Assembly: GCA_016927595.1 (NCBI GenBank)
Contig: JAFGMI010000013.1
Span: 62,001-126,000 of the forward strand
DNA: 64,000 bases
Direction: 5' to 3'
DNA from: Melioribacteraceae bacterium
GTDB taxonomy: Bacteria; Bacteroidota; Ignavibacteria; Ignavibacteriales; Melioribacteraceae
The notes below the pieces were generated by a model, which was not told the origin of the DNA, searched no databases, and saw nothing but the letters and a program-made list of their open reading frames with translations. The translations under genes were made by a program, and so were the position numbers. Shown in pieces: positions 20,747-30,259 of this stretch (positions are counted from its first letter, which is position 1; each line of letters opens with the position of its first letter).

Positions 20747-21709
20747 ATGACCATGACCAAACTTGACAAAGCTTGCAGAATAGCAATACTGGATTGCATG
20801 AATGTTAAAAAAAAGGAAAAAATCCTTGTAGTTACAGATGAAAAGAAATTGGAGATAGGACAGGCTCTTCATCTCAATGCTCTTAATCTTGGATTAAATT
20901 CTACACTGGTTGAAATTAAATCCCGCAAAATAAATGGAGAAGAACCTCCTTCAGAAGTAGCAGATTTAATGAAGAAGTTCGAAGTTGTTTTATGCCCGAC
21001 AGATAAATCACTTACGCATACAGATGCAAGGAGAAATGCATCAGCCATGGGAGTGCGTGTAGCTACATTTCCCGGGATTACTAAAGATGTGATGATAAGA
21101 GGATTAAGTTCGGATTATAAAAAGATTGCCAGACTCACGATAAAAATGAAAAAATTGTTTGAAAAAACAAAAATAGTTCGTGTACTTGCTGCGAATGGCA
21201 CAGATATTAAAATGGATATTTCGGGAAGAACAGCGATTGCAAGCAAAGGATTATTCCATAAACCGGGTGAAGGAGGTAATTTGCCCACTGGTGAAACCTT
21301 TGCTGCACCACTGGAAGGGAAATCCAACGGAATTTTTGTTGTTGACGGATCTATGGCTGGTATTGGCGTTATTGGAAAAATTCCAATCCGGATTGAGGTT
21401 AAAAATGGTTATGCCACAAAAATTACTGGTGGAAATAATGCAAAAAAACTGATAGAAATGCTGGATAAATATGGTAAAAAAGCACGTAATATTGCCGAAA
21501 TAGGTATCGGAGCCAACGAGAATGCTAAGTTAAGCGGAATGATTCTGGAAGATGAAAAAGTCCTTGGCACCTGCCATATAGCACTGGGAAACAATATTAC
21601 GATGGGCGGTCTTGTTAATGTCCCGATCCATCTCGATGGAGTAATCAAAAAACCTACCATTCTGTTTGATGGAAAAGAAATTATGAAAAGCGGTAAATTG
21701 TTATTTTAG
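20747..21709 (+). CDS. M29-type aminopeptidase (thermophilic metalloprotease family)
   Basis: A 320-residue cytoplasmic protein resembling the short M29 aminopeptidases. Likely metal ligands are the Glu in LPTGETFAAP, the Glu and His of MILEDEKVLGTCHIALGNN, and the His and Asp of VPIHLDGVIKKPTILFDG. These match the known Glu-Glu-His-Tyr/His-Asp arrangement of a two-metal M29 centre. The N-terminal Rossmann-like part (about residues 1-110) binds no recognised cofactor. Start at 20747 follows AAGGATAA; an internal ATG two codons later is an alternative. Confidence 0.85.
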   Translation: MTMTKLDKACRIAILDCMNVKKKEKILVVTDEKKLEIGQALHLNALNLGLNSTLVEIKSRKINGEEPPSEVADLMKKFEVVLCPTDKSLTHTDARRNASAMGVRVATFPGITKDVMIRGLSSDYKKIARLTIKMKKLFEKTKIVRVLAANGTDIKMDISGRTAIASKGLFHKPGEGGNLPTGETFAAPLEGKSNGIFVVDGSMAGIGVIGKIPIRIEVKNGYATKITGGNNAKKLIEMLDKYGKKARNIAEIGIGANENAKLSGMILEDEKVLGTCHIALGNNITMGGLVNVPIHLDGVIKKPTILFDGKEIMKSGKLLF

Positions 21710-21758
21710 CTCAAAATTCAGATTCTTTTATTTCATTTTACCAAAAAACACTTCATTT

Positions 21759-21789
21759 TTGAAGTTTAGCGCAATTTTTTATATCTTTG
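21759..21789 (+). promoter_or_regulatory. Bacteroidota-type promoter of the UvrD/PcrA helicase gene
   Basis: TTG (21759-21761, within a T-run) and TATCTTTG (21782-21789) are 20 bases apart, an exact match to the phylum consensus TTG-N20-TAnnTTTG. It sits 24 bases before the helicase ATG, giving a very short untranslated leader. Confidence 0.8.
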
Positions 21790-21812
21790 CAAGCTAAAAA
21801 TTCAAGGAAAAC

Positions 21813-23990
21813 ATGAAATCAGTTAAAAACCTTAATGACGCTCAGAAAGAAGCTGTTGAATACAACTCTGGTCCGCACATGATCGTAGCAGGTGCCGGTT
21901 CAGGAAAAACTAAGGTATTAACGCATAAAATTGCATATCTGCTCGAAAAAGGATTCGAACCATCTAATATTCTGGCTTTAACATTCACAAATAAAGCCGC
22001 CAATGAAATGAAAGAAAGAATTCAGGAACTGGTTGGCGCTGCCAAAGCTAAACAGATATGGATGGGAACCTTCCACTCAATTTTAAGCAGGATTCTTAGA
22101 TCAGAAGCTGCAAAGGTCAACTATTTACCAAATTTCTCTATATATGATAAAGAGGACTCGGTATCTCTCGTCAGCAATCTGCTGACTGAAATAAATATCT
22201 CAATAGATGATTTATCAGCCTCGGCTATTCATCACAGGATTAGTAATCTTAAAAACAGAATGATCAAACCCGAGGAATATGCGTCGGAAATTGCACAAAC
22301 CGTCAGCGAAAAAAGACTTGCACAGGTTTATAAAGAATACAATAAGAGATTATTTGAGAATAATTCTATGGACTTCGATGATCTGCTTTTAAAACCTATT
22401 GAGCTTTTTAATATTAACTCTTCGGTGCTTGCAAAGTATAAAAAACAATTCAAATATGTATTAGTCGATGAATTTCAGGATACAAATAAAGCGCAGTACG
22501 AAATACTCAAGCTTTTGGTTACAGGCAGGACAAAAATCTGCGTAGTCGGCGACGATGCACAAAGCATATACGGCTGGCGCGGTGCCGATATAACCAATAT
22601 GCTCGATTTTGAAAAAGACTTTGAGAAAACTAAAGTCTTCAGACTTGAGCAGAATTACAGATCAACCAAGACAATTTTAACTGCTGCAGATTCTGTAATA
22701 AAAAATAACAAGGGTCAGATAAAGAAAACGCTTTGGACCGAGAATGATGCGGGAGAACAGCTTACATTAATAAGGTGCTCAGATGAAAAAGACGAAGCAT
22801 TCCAGATAGCCAAGCAGATAAAGAAGGAAGTAAGTTCCAAAAAGCTGTCATTAAACGACATCGGAGTTCTCTACAGAATAAATTCACAGTCGCGCGCACT
22901 CGAAGAAGCATTACGTCGTGAAAAGCTGCCTTATAAAATTATAGGCGGAGTGGAATTTTATAAGAGGAAGGAAATAAAAGATATTGTTGCCTACCTGCGT
23001 GTTCTCGTAAATACCAACGATGAAGAGAGCCTTTTGCGAATTATGAATTTTCCGCAAAGAGGTATCGGCAACACATCAATTACCAAGATGATTGCATTTG
23101 CACGAAATCTTAATCTTTCATTGTTCCACACCATGGCAAGAATATTCGAGGTTATCGAGGTTAAAGAAAGAATTCAGAAGAATGTAAAACAGTTTAAACT
23201 GCTGCTTGATAAGTACATTGATCTGAAAGATAAGCTGTCACTGGGAGAATTAACTTCAGCTCTAATCGATGAACTTGGTATCTTAAAAATTTATAAGGAA
23301 GAGAATACACCGGAATCTCATTCAAGATACGAAAATGTTCAGGAGCTTCTCTCAAGTATTAACGACTATATGAAAGAAAATCCCAAAGCTACAATCGAAG
23401 AATTCCTTGCCGAGGTTTCGTTGATTGCAGGTGTCGATCAGTATAACGAGGAATCAAATTCTATAACTCTTATGACTATTCACAGCGCAAAAGGTCTTGA
23501 ATTCCCGATTGTATTCGTAACAGGCTGCGAGGAGGATATTTTTCCGCTTAATAAAAAGTTTGATTCAGATGCGCAAATTGAAGAGGAACGACTTCTTTTT
23601 TATGTTGCTCTTACACGTGCCAAGCGAAAGGTATTTATTACTTATGCCCGCTCCAGATACAGATTCGGCGAAGTTGCCTATCAGAGCAGATCAAGATTTA
23701 TTGAGGAAATTGATGAAAAAACGTATGCTGAGCTGAACGGAAATGTCGGTCGAAAATCAGGCAGAAGAAAAAAAGCTTACTATGATGAAATGTATCAGGA
23801 AAGTTTTGATGACTTTAACCAGGAGAGCAGATCCTTCAGAGTTGGAAGCCGGGTCAGGCACGAAATTTTCGGGAACGGTAAAATTCTTGGAATAAATGGA
23901 AACGGGGACATGCAGAAAGTATCGGTTGCTTTCGACGAGCACGGTACTAAACACCTTCTCACTAAATTCGCAAACTTAAAGTTAATTTAA
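21813..23990 (+). CDS. pcrA: UvrD/PcrA-type superfamily 1 DNA helicase
   Basis: A 725-residue 3'-5' DNA helicase for excision repair and removal of recombination or replication blocks. Walker A is AGAGSGKT at residues 26-33. Motif Ia is LTFTNKAANEMKER, motif II is VDEFQDTN near 218, and motif III is GDDAQSIYGWRGAD near 245. The later motifs include LMTIHSAKGLEFPIVFVTG and FYVALTRAK. The C-terminal VGSRVRHEIFGNGKILGI is the tudor-like RNA-polymerase-binding domain of PcrA, so PcrA is the better name. It stands alone under its own promoter. Confidence 0.93.
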   Translation: MKSVKNLNDAQKEAVEYNSGPHMIVAGAGSGKTKVLTHKIAYLLEKGFEPSNILALTFTNKAANEMKERIQELVGAAKAKQIWMGTFHSILSRILRSEAAKVNYLPNFSIYDKEDSVSLVSNLLTEINISIDDLSASAIHHRISNLKNRMIKPEEYASEIAQTVSEKRLAQVYKEYNKRLFENNSMDFDDLLLKPIELFNINSSVLAKYKKQFKYVLVDEFQDTNKAQYEILKLLVTGRTKICVVGDDAQSIYGWRGADITNMLDFEKDFEKTKVFRLEQNYRSTKTILTAADSVIKNNKGQIKKTLWTENDAGEQLTLIRCSDEKDEAFQIAKQIKKEVSSKKLSLNDIGVLYRINSQSRALEEALRREKLPYKIIGGVEFYKRKEIKDIVAYLRVLVNTNDEESLLRIMNFPQRGIGNTSITKMIAFARNLNLSLFHTMARIFEVIEVKERIQKNVKQFKLLLDKYIDLKDKLSLGELTSALIDELGILKIYKEENTPESHSRYENVQELLSSINDYMKENPKATIEEFLAEVSLIAGVDQYNEESNSITLMTIHSAKGLEFPIVFVTGCEEDIFPLNKKFDSDAQIEEERLLFYVALTRAKRKVFITYARSRYRFGEVAYQSRSRFIEEIDEKTYAELNGNVGRKSGRRKKAYYDEMYQESFDDFNQESRSFRVGSRVRHEIFGNGKILGINGNGDMQKVSVAFDEHGTKHLLTKFANLKLI

Positions 23991-24091
23991 TCCGGCGAAT
24001 AACCGTTTAATATTATATTTGAATTGTTCTGTGTCGTTTTTTATTAATTCGATTATCGGAAAATCTCTATTTATAAAACAAGGAGTTGATT

Positions 24092-25117
24092 ATGAAAATT
24101 GGCGTTTTAACTGGTGGTGGCGACTGCCCCGGACTTAATGCGGTTATCAGAGCTGTTGTTAGAAAATCTATACAGGACGGGCATAGTGTAATCGGGCTTA
24201 AAAATGGCTGGAAAGGTCTGCTGGAAAAGAATTATATGAATCTGACCCTCGATTCCGTTTCGGGAATTCTGCACAGAGGCGGAACGATATTAGGTTCTTC
24301 AAGAACCAATGTTTATAAAACCGAGGGCGGTGAAAAAAAGGCAATTGCGAGCATTAAAGAACTTGAACTCGATGCTCTCGTTGCAATTGGCGGCGAAGAT
24401 ACTCTTGGTGTAGCTGCCAAGTTACACAAAGCAGGTGTGAACGTGGTCGGTGTTCCCAAAACAATCGACAATGACCTTAACGCAACCGATTATACTTTCG
24501 GATTCGATACTGCTGTTAATGTAGCTACGGAGGCTATAGACAGAATCCATACAACGGCAGAATCTCATAACCGTGTTGGTGTTGTCGAAGTAATGGGCAG
24601 GCATGCCGGCTGGATAGCGATCCACTCCGGTATGGCTGGCGGAGCAGATGTTATTCTAATACCTGAAAAGCCGTTCGATATTGATGAAGTATGCGATATA
24701 CTTAAGAAACGTCATGCAAGAGGCAAGACATTCAGTATAGTATGTGTTGCAGAAGGAGCACAGCCTAAAGACGGTACAATGGTTTTAAGCAGACTCGAAA
24801 AAGATTCTTTCGGTCATGTTATGCTGGGCGGTATAGGTAATGTAATTGCCGAAGAAATAGAGAAAAGAACAGGTTTTGAAACCAGAGCAACTGTTCTGGG
24901 TCACATACAGCGCGGCGGTTCCCCCACAGCATACGATAGAGTACTTGGTACGCGTTTCGGTGTTAAAGCAGCAGAACTTGTTTTCGAAGGCAAGTTCGGT
25001 ATGATGGCTGCATTAAAAGGCGATAAAATTGTAGCTGTTAGTCTGGATGAAGCAGTCGGCGAGTTAAAAACTGTTGATGACGAACTTTACGAAGTGGCGA
25101 AAACATTTTTCGGTTAA
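24092..25117 (+). CDS. 6-Phosphofructokinase, probably pyrophosphate-dependent
   Basis: A 341-residue PfkA-family protein that phosphorylates fructose 6-phosphate. It has the TGGGDCPGLNAVIR start, the catalytic PKTIDNDLNATDYTFGF segment and MGRHAGWIA. At the positions that separate donors (E. coli numbering 104 and 124) it has Asp, in GGEDTLG, and Lys, in VPKTIDND. The ATP enzymes have Gly at both. That pair is known from PPi-dependent enzymes such as the actinobacterial one, so PPi is the likely donor and the step may be reversible. I place the start at ATG 24092, six bases after AAGGAG. A possible -7 element TATATTTG is at 24014-24021, without a clear -33 element. Confidence 0.88.
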   Translation: MKIGVLTGGGDCPGLNAVIRAVVRKSIQDGHSVIGLKNGWKGLLEKNYMNLTLDSVSGILHRGGTILGSSRTNVYKTEGGEKKAIASIKELELDALVAIGGEDTLGVAAKLHKAGVNVVGVPKTIDNDLNATDYTFGFDTAVNVATEAIDRIHTTAESHNRVGVVEVMGRHAGWIAIHSGMAGGADVILIPEKPFDIDEVCDILKKRHARGKTFSIVCVAEGAQPKDGTMVLSRLEKDSFGHVMLGGIGNVIAEEIEKRTGFETRATVLGHIQRGGSPTAYDRVLGTRFGVKAAELVFEGKFGMMAALKGDKIVAVSLDEAVGELKTVDDELYEVAKTFFG

Positions 25118-25130
25118 TAATTGAATTGAA

Positions 25131-25176
25131 GAACCTTCGAGGTTTATAAATAACCTCGAAGGTTCAAAAGTTTTTT
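25131..25176 (+). terminator. Intrinsic terminator after the phosphofructokinase gene
   Basis: GAACCTTCGAGGTT (25131-25144) and AACCTCGAAGGTTC (25152-25165) form a perfect 14-base-pair stem with a seven-base loop, followed by AAAAG and six T residues. It lies between convergent genes; the T-run touches the stop codon of the AGCS gene on the other strand. Confidence 0.88.
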
Positions 25177-26782
25177 ACTTTAGTTTAATCCTCTCCTTAA
25201 ACGGAATATGCTTTATAGCAAAATATTCCTTCTGAATTTTCTTTAGTACCCCTGAGAGTAATATTATTGAAATAAGATTAGGGAAAGTCATAAATCCGAG
25301 AGCAGCATCACCGAAAGACCATACAGCCTCAAGCTCAGCTATAGCGCCGATAAAAACAAATAGCACGAACATCCATTTATAGGGAAGAATGAATTTTTCC
25401 CCGAACAAATAGTGTGTTGCCCTGTCACCGTAAAACGACCAGCTTATCATAGTTGAAACTGCAAAGAGGAGCACGCCTATCGTAACAATTTTGTCGCCGT
25501 AATCGAACAACCAGCTTAATCCTTCCTTGAATGCGAGGGAGGTAAGAAGACTGGCATTCAGAAGTTCACCGTCAAAGCTGGGATCAATTCTTGTTACATA
25601 AAATTCGGTATGATGCCAGGCGCTTGTTGTGATTATAACCAGTCCGGTAAGTGTGCATATTGTGATAGTATCAATAAAAGGTTCCAGCATAGCAACCGTT
25701 CCTTCCCGTACAGCATATTTTGTCTTAGCGGTTGAATGTGCAATAGCTGCGCTTCCCTGTCCCGCTTCGTTTGAATACAATCCGCGTTTTATACCCCACA
25801 ACATGGTATTAAGAAATACGAGGAAGGCACCGCCGCCGACTCCGGCAATTTCAGCCGGGGGGTTGAATGCCATTTCAAATATGAGTGAAAAGCCTGGCAG
25901 AATTGATTCCACGTTGGCAAAAAGTATCAGGAGTGCAGCAAGGACATAGAATGCAGCCATAATAGGCGAGAGCAATCCGGTAACTTTGCCTATGCGTTTG
26001 ATGCCGCCGATTATTACTAAAGCGACTATACCGGCAAGAACCAGTCCGTTTATAACCTGTTCAAGTGATACTTCGAAACCTTCAAAAATAGAATGCTTAA
26101 GCGTAAGAAAAGAAGCCGTCCCTACTATCTGAGTTACTTCCGAATAAATCTGGTCAGAAACTGTAAATGCCTGTATTGCATTGCCTGTTGCAAAAGAGCA
26201 GATTATTGCGAAACTGGCGAATGCTACAGCAAGCCAGCGATAACGCGGACCAAGTCCTTTTTCAATAGTGTACATGGGTCCGCCCGCTGTAGAACCATCG
26301 GGTAATATATCCCGGTACTTGTGTGCAAGTGTACATTCCGAGAATTTTAAAGCAGTACCGAAAAATGCCGTTATCCACATCCAGAACAGAGCTCCTGGTC
26401 CGCCATAATATAGCGCGGTTGCCACTCCGGCAATGTTGCCGATGCCCACGGTTGCCGATAATGCTGTTGCCAGAGCACGGAAATGATTCAGATCCCCTTC
26501 ATCTTCGGGATCATCGTAAATTCCGCCGGTTACTTTCACTCCGTGCCAGAATTTTCTAAGCTGAGGGAAAGCCAGTTTGAATGTAACGAAAATACCTGTC
26601 CCAAGCAGAGCTATTATCATCAAAGGGATTGATCCCAGCGGGATTTCTTCACTCGGAAAGTTTTTGATAATTTCAAAATTACCGGGGAATGACCAGACAT
26701 ATTCGAATACTGGTACACCGCCGATAATTACAACTAAAAATATTATGAAGAGCGTGATAATTCCTGCGATTGATTTTTTCAT
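25175..26782 (-). CDS. Sodium:alanine (amino acid) symporter, AGCS family
   Basis: A 535-residue inner-membrane protein with about 11 helices that takes up alanine, glycine or a related amino acid with sodium. Family features are the SATVGIGNIAGVATALYYGGPGALFWMW stretch, FGTALKFSECTLAHKYR, and GLYSNEAGQGSAAIAHSTAKT. An N-terminal helix precedes a longer periplasmic segment than usual (about residues 25-55). It lies 38 bases after the NSS symporter gene on the same strand; AAAGG lies before its ATG. The two form a likely operon for sodium-driven amino acid uptake. Confidence 0.92.
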   Translation of the reverse strand: MKKSIAGIITLFIIFLVVIIGGVPVFEYVWSFPGNFEIIKNFPSEEIPLGSIPLMIIALLGTGIFVTFKLAFPQLRKFWHGVKVTGGIYDDPEDEGDLNHFRALATALSATVGIGNIAGVATALYYGGPGALFWMWITAFFGTALKFSECTLAHKYRDILPDGSTAGGPMYTIEKGLGPRYRWLAVAFASFAIICSFATGNAIQAFTVSDQIYSEVTQIVGTASFLTLKHSIFEGFEVSLEQVINGLVLAGIVALVIIGGIKRIGKVTGLLSPIMAAFYVLAALLILFANVESILPGFSLIFEMAFNPPAEIAGVGGGAFLVFLNTMLWGIKRGLYSNEAGQGSAAIAHSTAKTKYAVREGTVAMLEPFIDTITICTLTGLVIITTSAWHHTEFYVTRIDPSFDGELLNASLLTSLAFKEGLSWLFDYGDKIVTIGVLLFAVSTMISWSFYGDRATHYLFGEKFILPYKWMFVLFVFIGAIAELEAVWSFGDAALGFMTFPNLISIILLSGVLKKIQKEYFAIKHIPFKERIKLK

Positions 26783-26820
26783 GAGACCTTTTTATTAGTT
26801 TATTTTTTATTAAATCGAAG

Positions 26821-28191
26821 TTAGAAAACTCCGATGGAATGCAGTAATACAAGGAATATTAAAACCGGCGCGAAATACTTTACAAAAAGCTGCCATAATT
26901 TTATGAAAAGAGGATATCGTTCGAATATCTTTTCTGCACCTCTTTTCAATTCTATCAATGCTTTGTCGAAACCCCAAACGTACCCGACAAATACAGAGAG
27001 CAGCATTCCTCCCAAGGGCAATAGTATATTTGAAGAGAGGTAATCAGCCAGATCGAAGAAGTTTAATCCTAATAAATGGAAGTCCGACAAAACATTAAAC
27101 GACAACGCGCTGGGTAATCCGATTAAGAATGTAACGGTTCCGAAAACATAAACGGCTTTCTTCCTGCTCCATCTTTTTTCGTCGACGAAATAAGCCGTTA
27201 TTACTTCAAGAAGCGATATTGCTGAAGTTAAAGCGGCAATAGTTAACAGGATAAAGAATACAATTGCAAAAATGTAGCCGCCCGGCATTTTTAGAAATAC
27301 TACAGGCAATGTATGGAATATAAGTCCCGGACCGACATTGGGAGCCAGACCTGTAGCGAATACTGCCGTAAATATTGCTATACCAGCGATCAACGCAATT
27401 GCAGTATCAAGAATTACGATTTGAAATCCTGAAGTAAACAGATTGTCTTTTTTAGACATATAGCTTCCATAAGTAAGCATTGCACCCATACCGAGACTCA
27501 GAGTAAAAAATGCCTGCCCCAGTGCAATAAGTACCGTCTGTGCGTTTACATGGTCCCAGTCAGGTTTAAGTAAAAACTCCAATCCTTCGGATGCTCCATC
27601 GAGCGTCAGTCCTCTGACCATTAAAATGATAAGAAGGATAAAGAGTACGGGCATCATAATTTTACTGCCTTTTTCTATACCTTTTTGAACCCCCGACAAA
27701 ACAAACCACATTGTTAAACTCATAAACAAAGCAAAATAACCAATTATCCAGGGAAGACTACCTACAAGACTGTTGAAATGCTCACCTGCCTGTGCGGGTT
27801 CGGGGAAATTATTGAACTCACCTTTTATTGCTTCAACTATATAACCCAAAGACCAGCCTGCAATAACAGCATAATAGGAAAGGATAATAAAACCGGCTAT
27901 TACTCCCATTCCGCCTACTGCCGTCCAGAATTTTGAACCGCTCAGTAATTTAAATGCACCGACAGGGTTTCTGTTTGTAGTCCTTCCAATTAATACTTCA
28001 GCAATCAATACCGGTAAACCTATTATTGCTGCGCATACGAGATATATTAATATAAAAGCTGCCCCACCGTTCTCGCCGGCTACGTATGGGAATTTCCAGA
28101 TATTACCCAATCCGATGGCGGAACCGGCGGCTGCCAGAATAAATCCTAATTTTGAGCCCCATTGTTCACGTGATGATTCGTTTGATATCAT
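26821..28191 (-). CDS. Sodium-dependent transporter, NSS (LeuT/SNF) family
   Basis: A 456-residue membrane protein with about 11-12 helices in the neurotransmitter:sodium symporter fold. Helix 1 has the unwound sodium and substrate site motif GSAIGLGNIWKFPYVAGENGG. I place the start at ATG 28191, giving MISNESSREQWGSKLGF, with CAGGAG a few bases upstream. The frame remains open for 43 more codons upstream, but that stretch has no family similarity. Bacterial members move amino acids such as Leu, Trp or Ala; the substrate here is unknown. It is divergent from the gene at 28340 and precedes the AGCS carrier. Confidence 0.92.
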   Translation of the reverse strand: MISNESSREQWGSKLGFILAAAGSAIGLGNIWKFPYVAGENGGAAFILIYLVCAAIIGLPVLIAEVLIGRTTNRNPVGAFKLLSGSKFWTAVGGMGVIAGFIILSYYAVIAGWSLGYIVEAIKGEFNNFPEPAQAGEHFNSLVGSLPWIIGYFALFMSLTMWFVLSGVQKGIEKGSKIMMPVLFILLIILMVRGLTLDGASEGLEFLLKPDWDHVNAQTVLIALGQAFFTLSLGMGAMLTYGSYMSKKDNLFTSGFQIVILDTAIALIAGIAIFTAVFATGLAPNVGPGLIFHTLPVVFLKMPGGYIFAIVFFILLTIAALTSAISLLEVITAYFVDEKRWSRKKAVYVFGTVTFLIGLPSALSFNVLSDFHLLGLNFFDLADYLSSNILLPLGGMLLSVFVGYVWGFDKALIELKRGAEKIFERYPLFIKLWQLFVKYFAPVLIFLVLLHSIGVF

Positions 28192-28339
28192 CAGTTCTCC
28201 TGAAAAATTATGATTTTTAAAATTGTCGTCAATTTTAGAATTTAAGGTGTTAATTTCAACTAAAAATTGAAAATAATATATACATTTATCGGATTCTGAA
28301 CCCGTGGTATTATCAACCAAATTTTGATTATTTTATAAT

Positions 28340-30259
28340 ATGAAAAAATTGTGGGTACCGGTACTTTTAATTCTTCTCTCATTTTTATCAATTCTTAATA
28401 TGAGCATCCCAACTCTCCCGGAAGAGGAATTATATGACTACCCGTTTCCGGAAGCAGCTCTGTTTGATACGACTTCAGTTTTACACAGCCGACAAAAGCA
28501 GTCTTTCGATATTTATTTTGAAGATGAAGGCAGAATAGAGGTTATTCAAAAAATAACCACCAATAATTTTTACGATACTATAGCGGTCGTATTAAACGTG
28601 AATATGTATTCGGATATCGATTCAAATAATAACTTATCACGTTCAGGTCGGATATATAACTTCAGCAGAATTGAAGTAAACGGTTTCCCACTCGAAATAA
28701 CATCTTGCCCTGCAGTTATTAATGCAGACCAGAAGTTGATTTTGATCGAAAGCAGAAAATATTTTGTGAAAAATTACAGCAATACTGTATTGCTTCATTA
28801 CTCAATCACTCTGCCGGTATCAAAAGAAAATTTCGGCTGCTCAAAGGGCGGCAATATGTGTCTGCTTACTGACTGGTATCCGGCAGTAATCAACTACAAA
28901 TCGGTTTGGCAGAAGGACGATATTAAAATTTCGAACAAGTTTTATGATTTTACCGCACAGATTAGTGTACCGTCGAAAAAAATACTTGCTGTATCCGGGT
29001 CGGTAACCGATACAGTTATTTCGGATAAAAGAAAAATCTACAGAGTACAACAGCAGAAGAGCAGCGAATTTATTTTCGCAGTTTACGATCAGATTAATAT
29101 TGACAAATATGTTTTTGAAAATACACCGGACGATTCAATCGAAGTAAATATCATGCTGTTCGACGGTTACAGAAAATATTTGCCGCGGTATAAAAATATA
29201 GTTGCAAAGAGTTTGAATTACCTTAAACAAAATATCGGTGCATACCCCTTCAATAACCTCACCATAGCACAGGTGCCGAACAATACCGATTTCAGATCTG
29301 AAGGTTATTCTAATTTTATCACATCGTTTAATGACTTGATTTCTCCCGAGTTTACTCTTAATCCTGAATTTAACCTCGCAAAAAATATTGCGAAGCAGTA
29401 TTTTGTTAAAGCCATACCGGTAGCAGAAGCAGACCGCTGGATAGGTGAATCAATAAGCTCCTACCTTGCATCAAAAATTATGAATGAATATTATGAACTT
29501 CCTGTAAACAATTTCAGGCTTGCTTCTTACTTCCCGATTACCGGCTTGAATTTACTTTCATATAATGAAATACCTATTATCTATACGGTTAACAGAACAT
29601 ATTATAACTCTTTTGCAAGAGATTTGGCATTATACTACAGGAACCTTTACAGACCGGCTATAAGCAGGTTTTATAACGATCCGGTTAAAACATTTTATAG
29701 TGAACCTGAAACTGGTATTAAAGCAAGACTGGCTTTCACTTCGCTCGAAAGAAAATTATCGCGGGATAAATTAATCGGCTTGTTCAGAGAAATTTATAAA
29801 TCTTTCAATCAAAAACTTCTAAATGAAGATTATTTAGTGAATCTGTTGAAAGCGGAACTCGATGAATCGTCTTTCTTTTTTTTCAGGCAGGCTTTTCTGG
29901 AATCGAAAATTTTTGATTACAGGATACGCGGTATTAACAGACTTGATGATAAATCTTTCGAGGTTATTGTAGAAAGACTGGGAGATGGCATTACCGGCTG
30001 TGAAGTTGCACTTTATACAGATAACGATACTCTTCTAACAACCTGTGACGGAAAAAGCAGAATAATGGGCATAAGGTTTTCGACAGGCGACAAAGTTTTA
30101 GCAGCCGAGATTGATCCATCGCGGCAAAACCTGCTCGACATCAACTTCGCCAATAATTCTTATACAATCGAAACACAATACTGGGGCTCGCTCTCACTTG
30201 CGGTCAGGACGCTTTTCTGGTTTCAGAATGCATTGATGATATTCGGGAGCATCGGATGA
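28340..30259 (+). CDS. M1-aminopeptidase-like membrane-anchored protein lacking the zinc site
   Basis: A 639-residue protein with one N-terminal hydrophobic segment (residues about 5-25), then a beta-rich region and an alpha-helical part. The segment NIAKQYFVKAIPVAEADRWIGESISSYLASKI, read in pieces, lines up with the M1 peptidase HExxH-x18-E motif. NIAKQYF stands where HELAHQWF is expected, and WIGESISSY stands for WLNEGFASY. Both zinc histidines and the catalytic Glu would be missing, while the third ligand Glu is kept. It is therefore likely to be a non-catalytic relative. Its stop overlaps the next membrane-protein gene (ATGA), suggesting a joint role. The fold call is inferred from short motifs. 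Confidence 0.7.
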   Translation: MKKLWVPVLLILLSFLSILNMSIPTLPEEELYDYPFPEAALFDTTSVLHSRQKQSFDIYFEDEGRIEVIQKITTNNFYDTIAVVLNVNMYSDIDSNNNLSRSGRIYNFSRIEVNGFPLEITSCPAVINADQKLILIESRKYFVKNYSNTVLLHYSITLPVSKENFGCSKGGNMCLLTDWYPAVINYKSVWQKDDIKISNKFYDFTAQISVPSKKILAVSGSVTDTVISDKRKIYRVQQQKSSEFIFAVYDQINIDKYVFENTPDDSIEVNIMLFDGYRKYLPRYKNIVAKSLNYLKQNIGAYPFNNLTIAQVPNNTDFRSEGYSNFITSFNDLISPEFTLNPEFNLAKNIAKQYFVKAIPVAEADRWIGESISSYLASKIMNEYYELPVNNFRLASYFPITGLNLLSYNEIPIIYTVNRTYYNSFARDLALYYRNLYRPAISRFYNDPVKTFYSEPETGIKARLAFTSLERKLSRDKLIGLFREIYKSFNQKLLNEDYLVNLLKAELDESSFFFFRQAFLESKIFDYRIRGINRLDDKSFEVIVERLGDGITGCEVALYTDNDTLLTTCDGKSRIMGIRFSTGDKVLAAEIDPSRQNLLDINFANNSYTIETQYWGSLSLAVRTLFWFQNALMIFGSIG

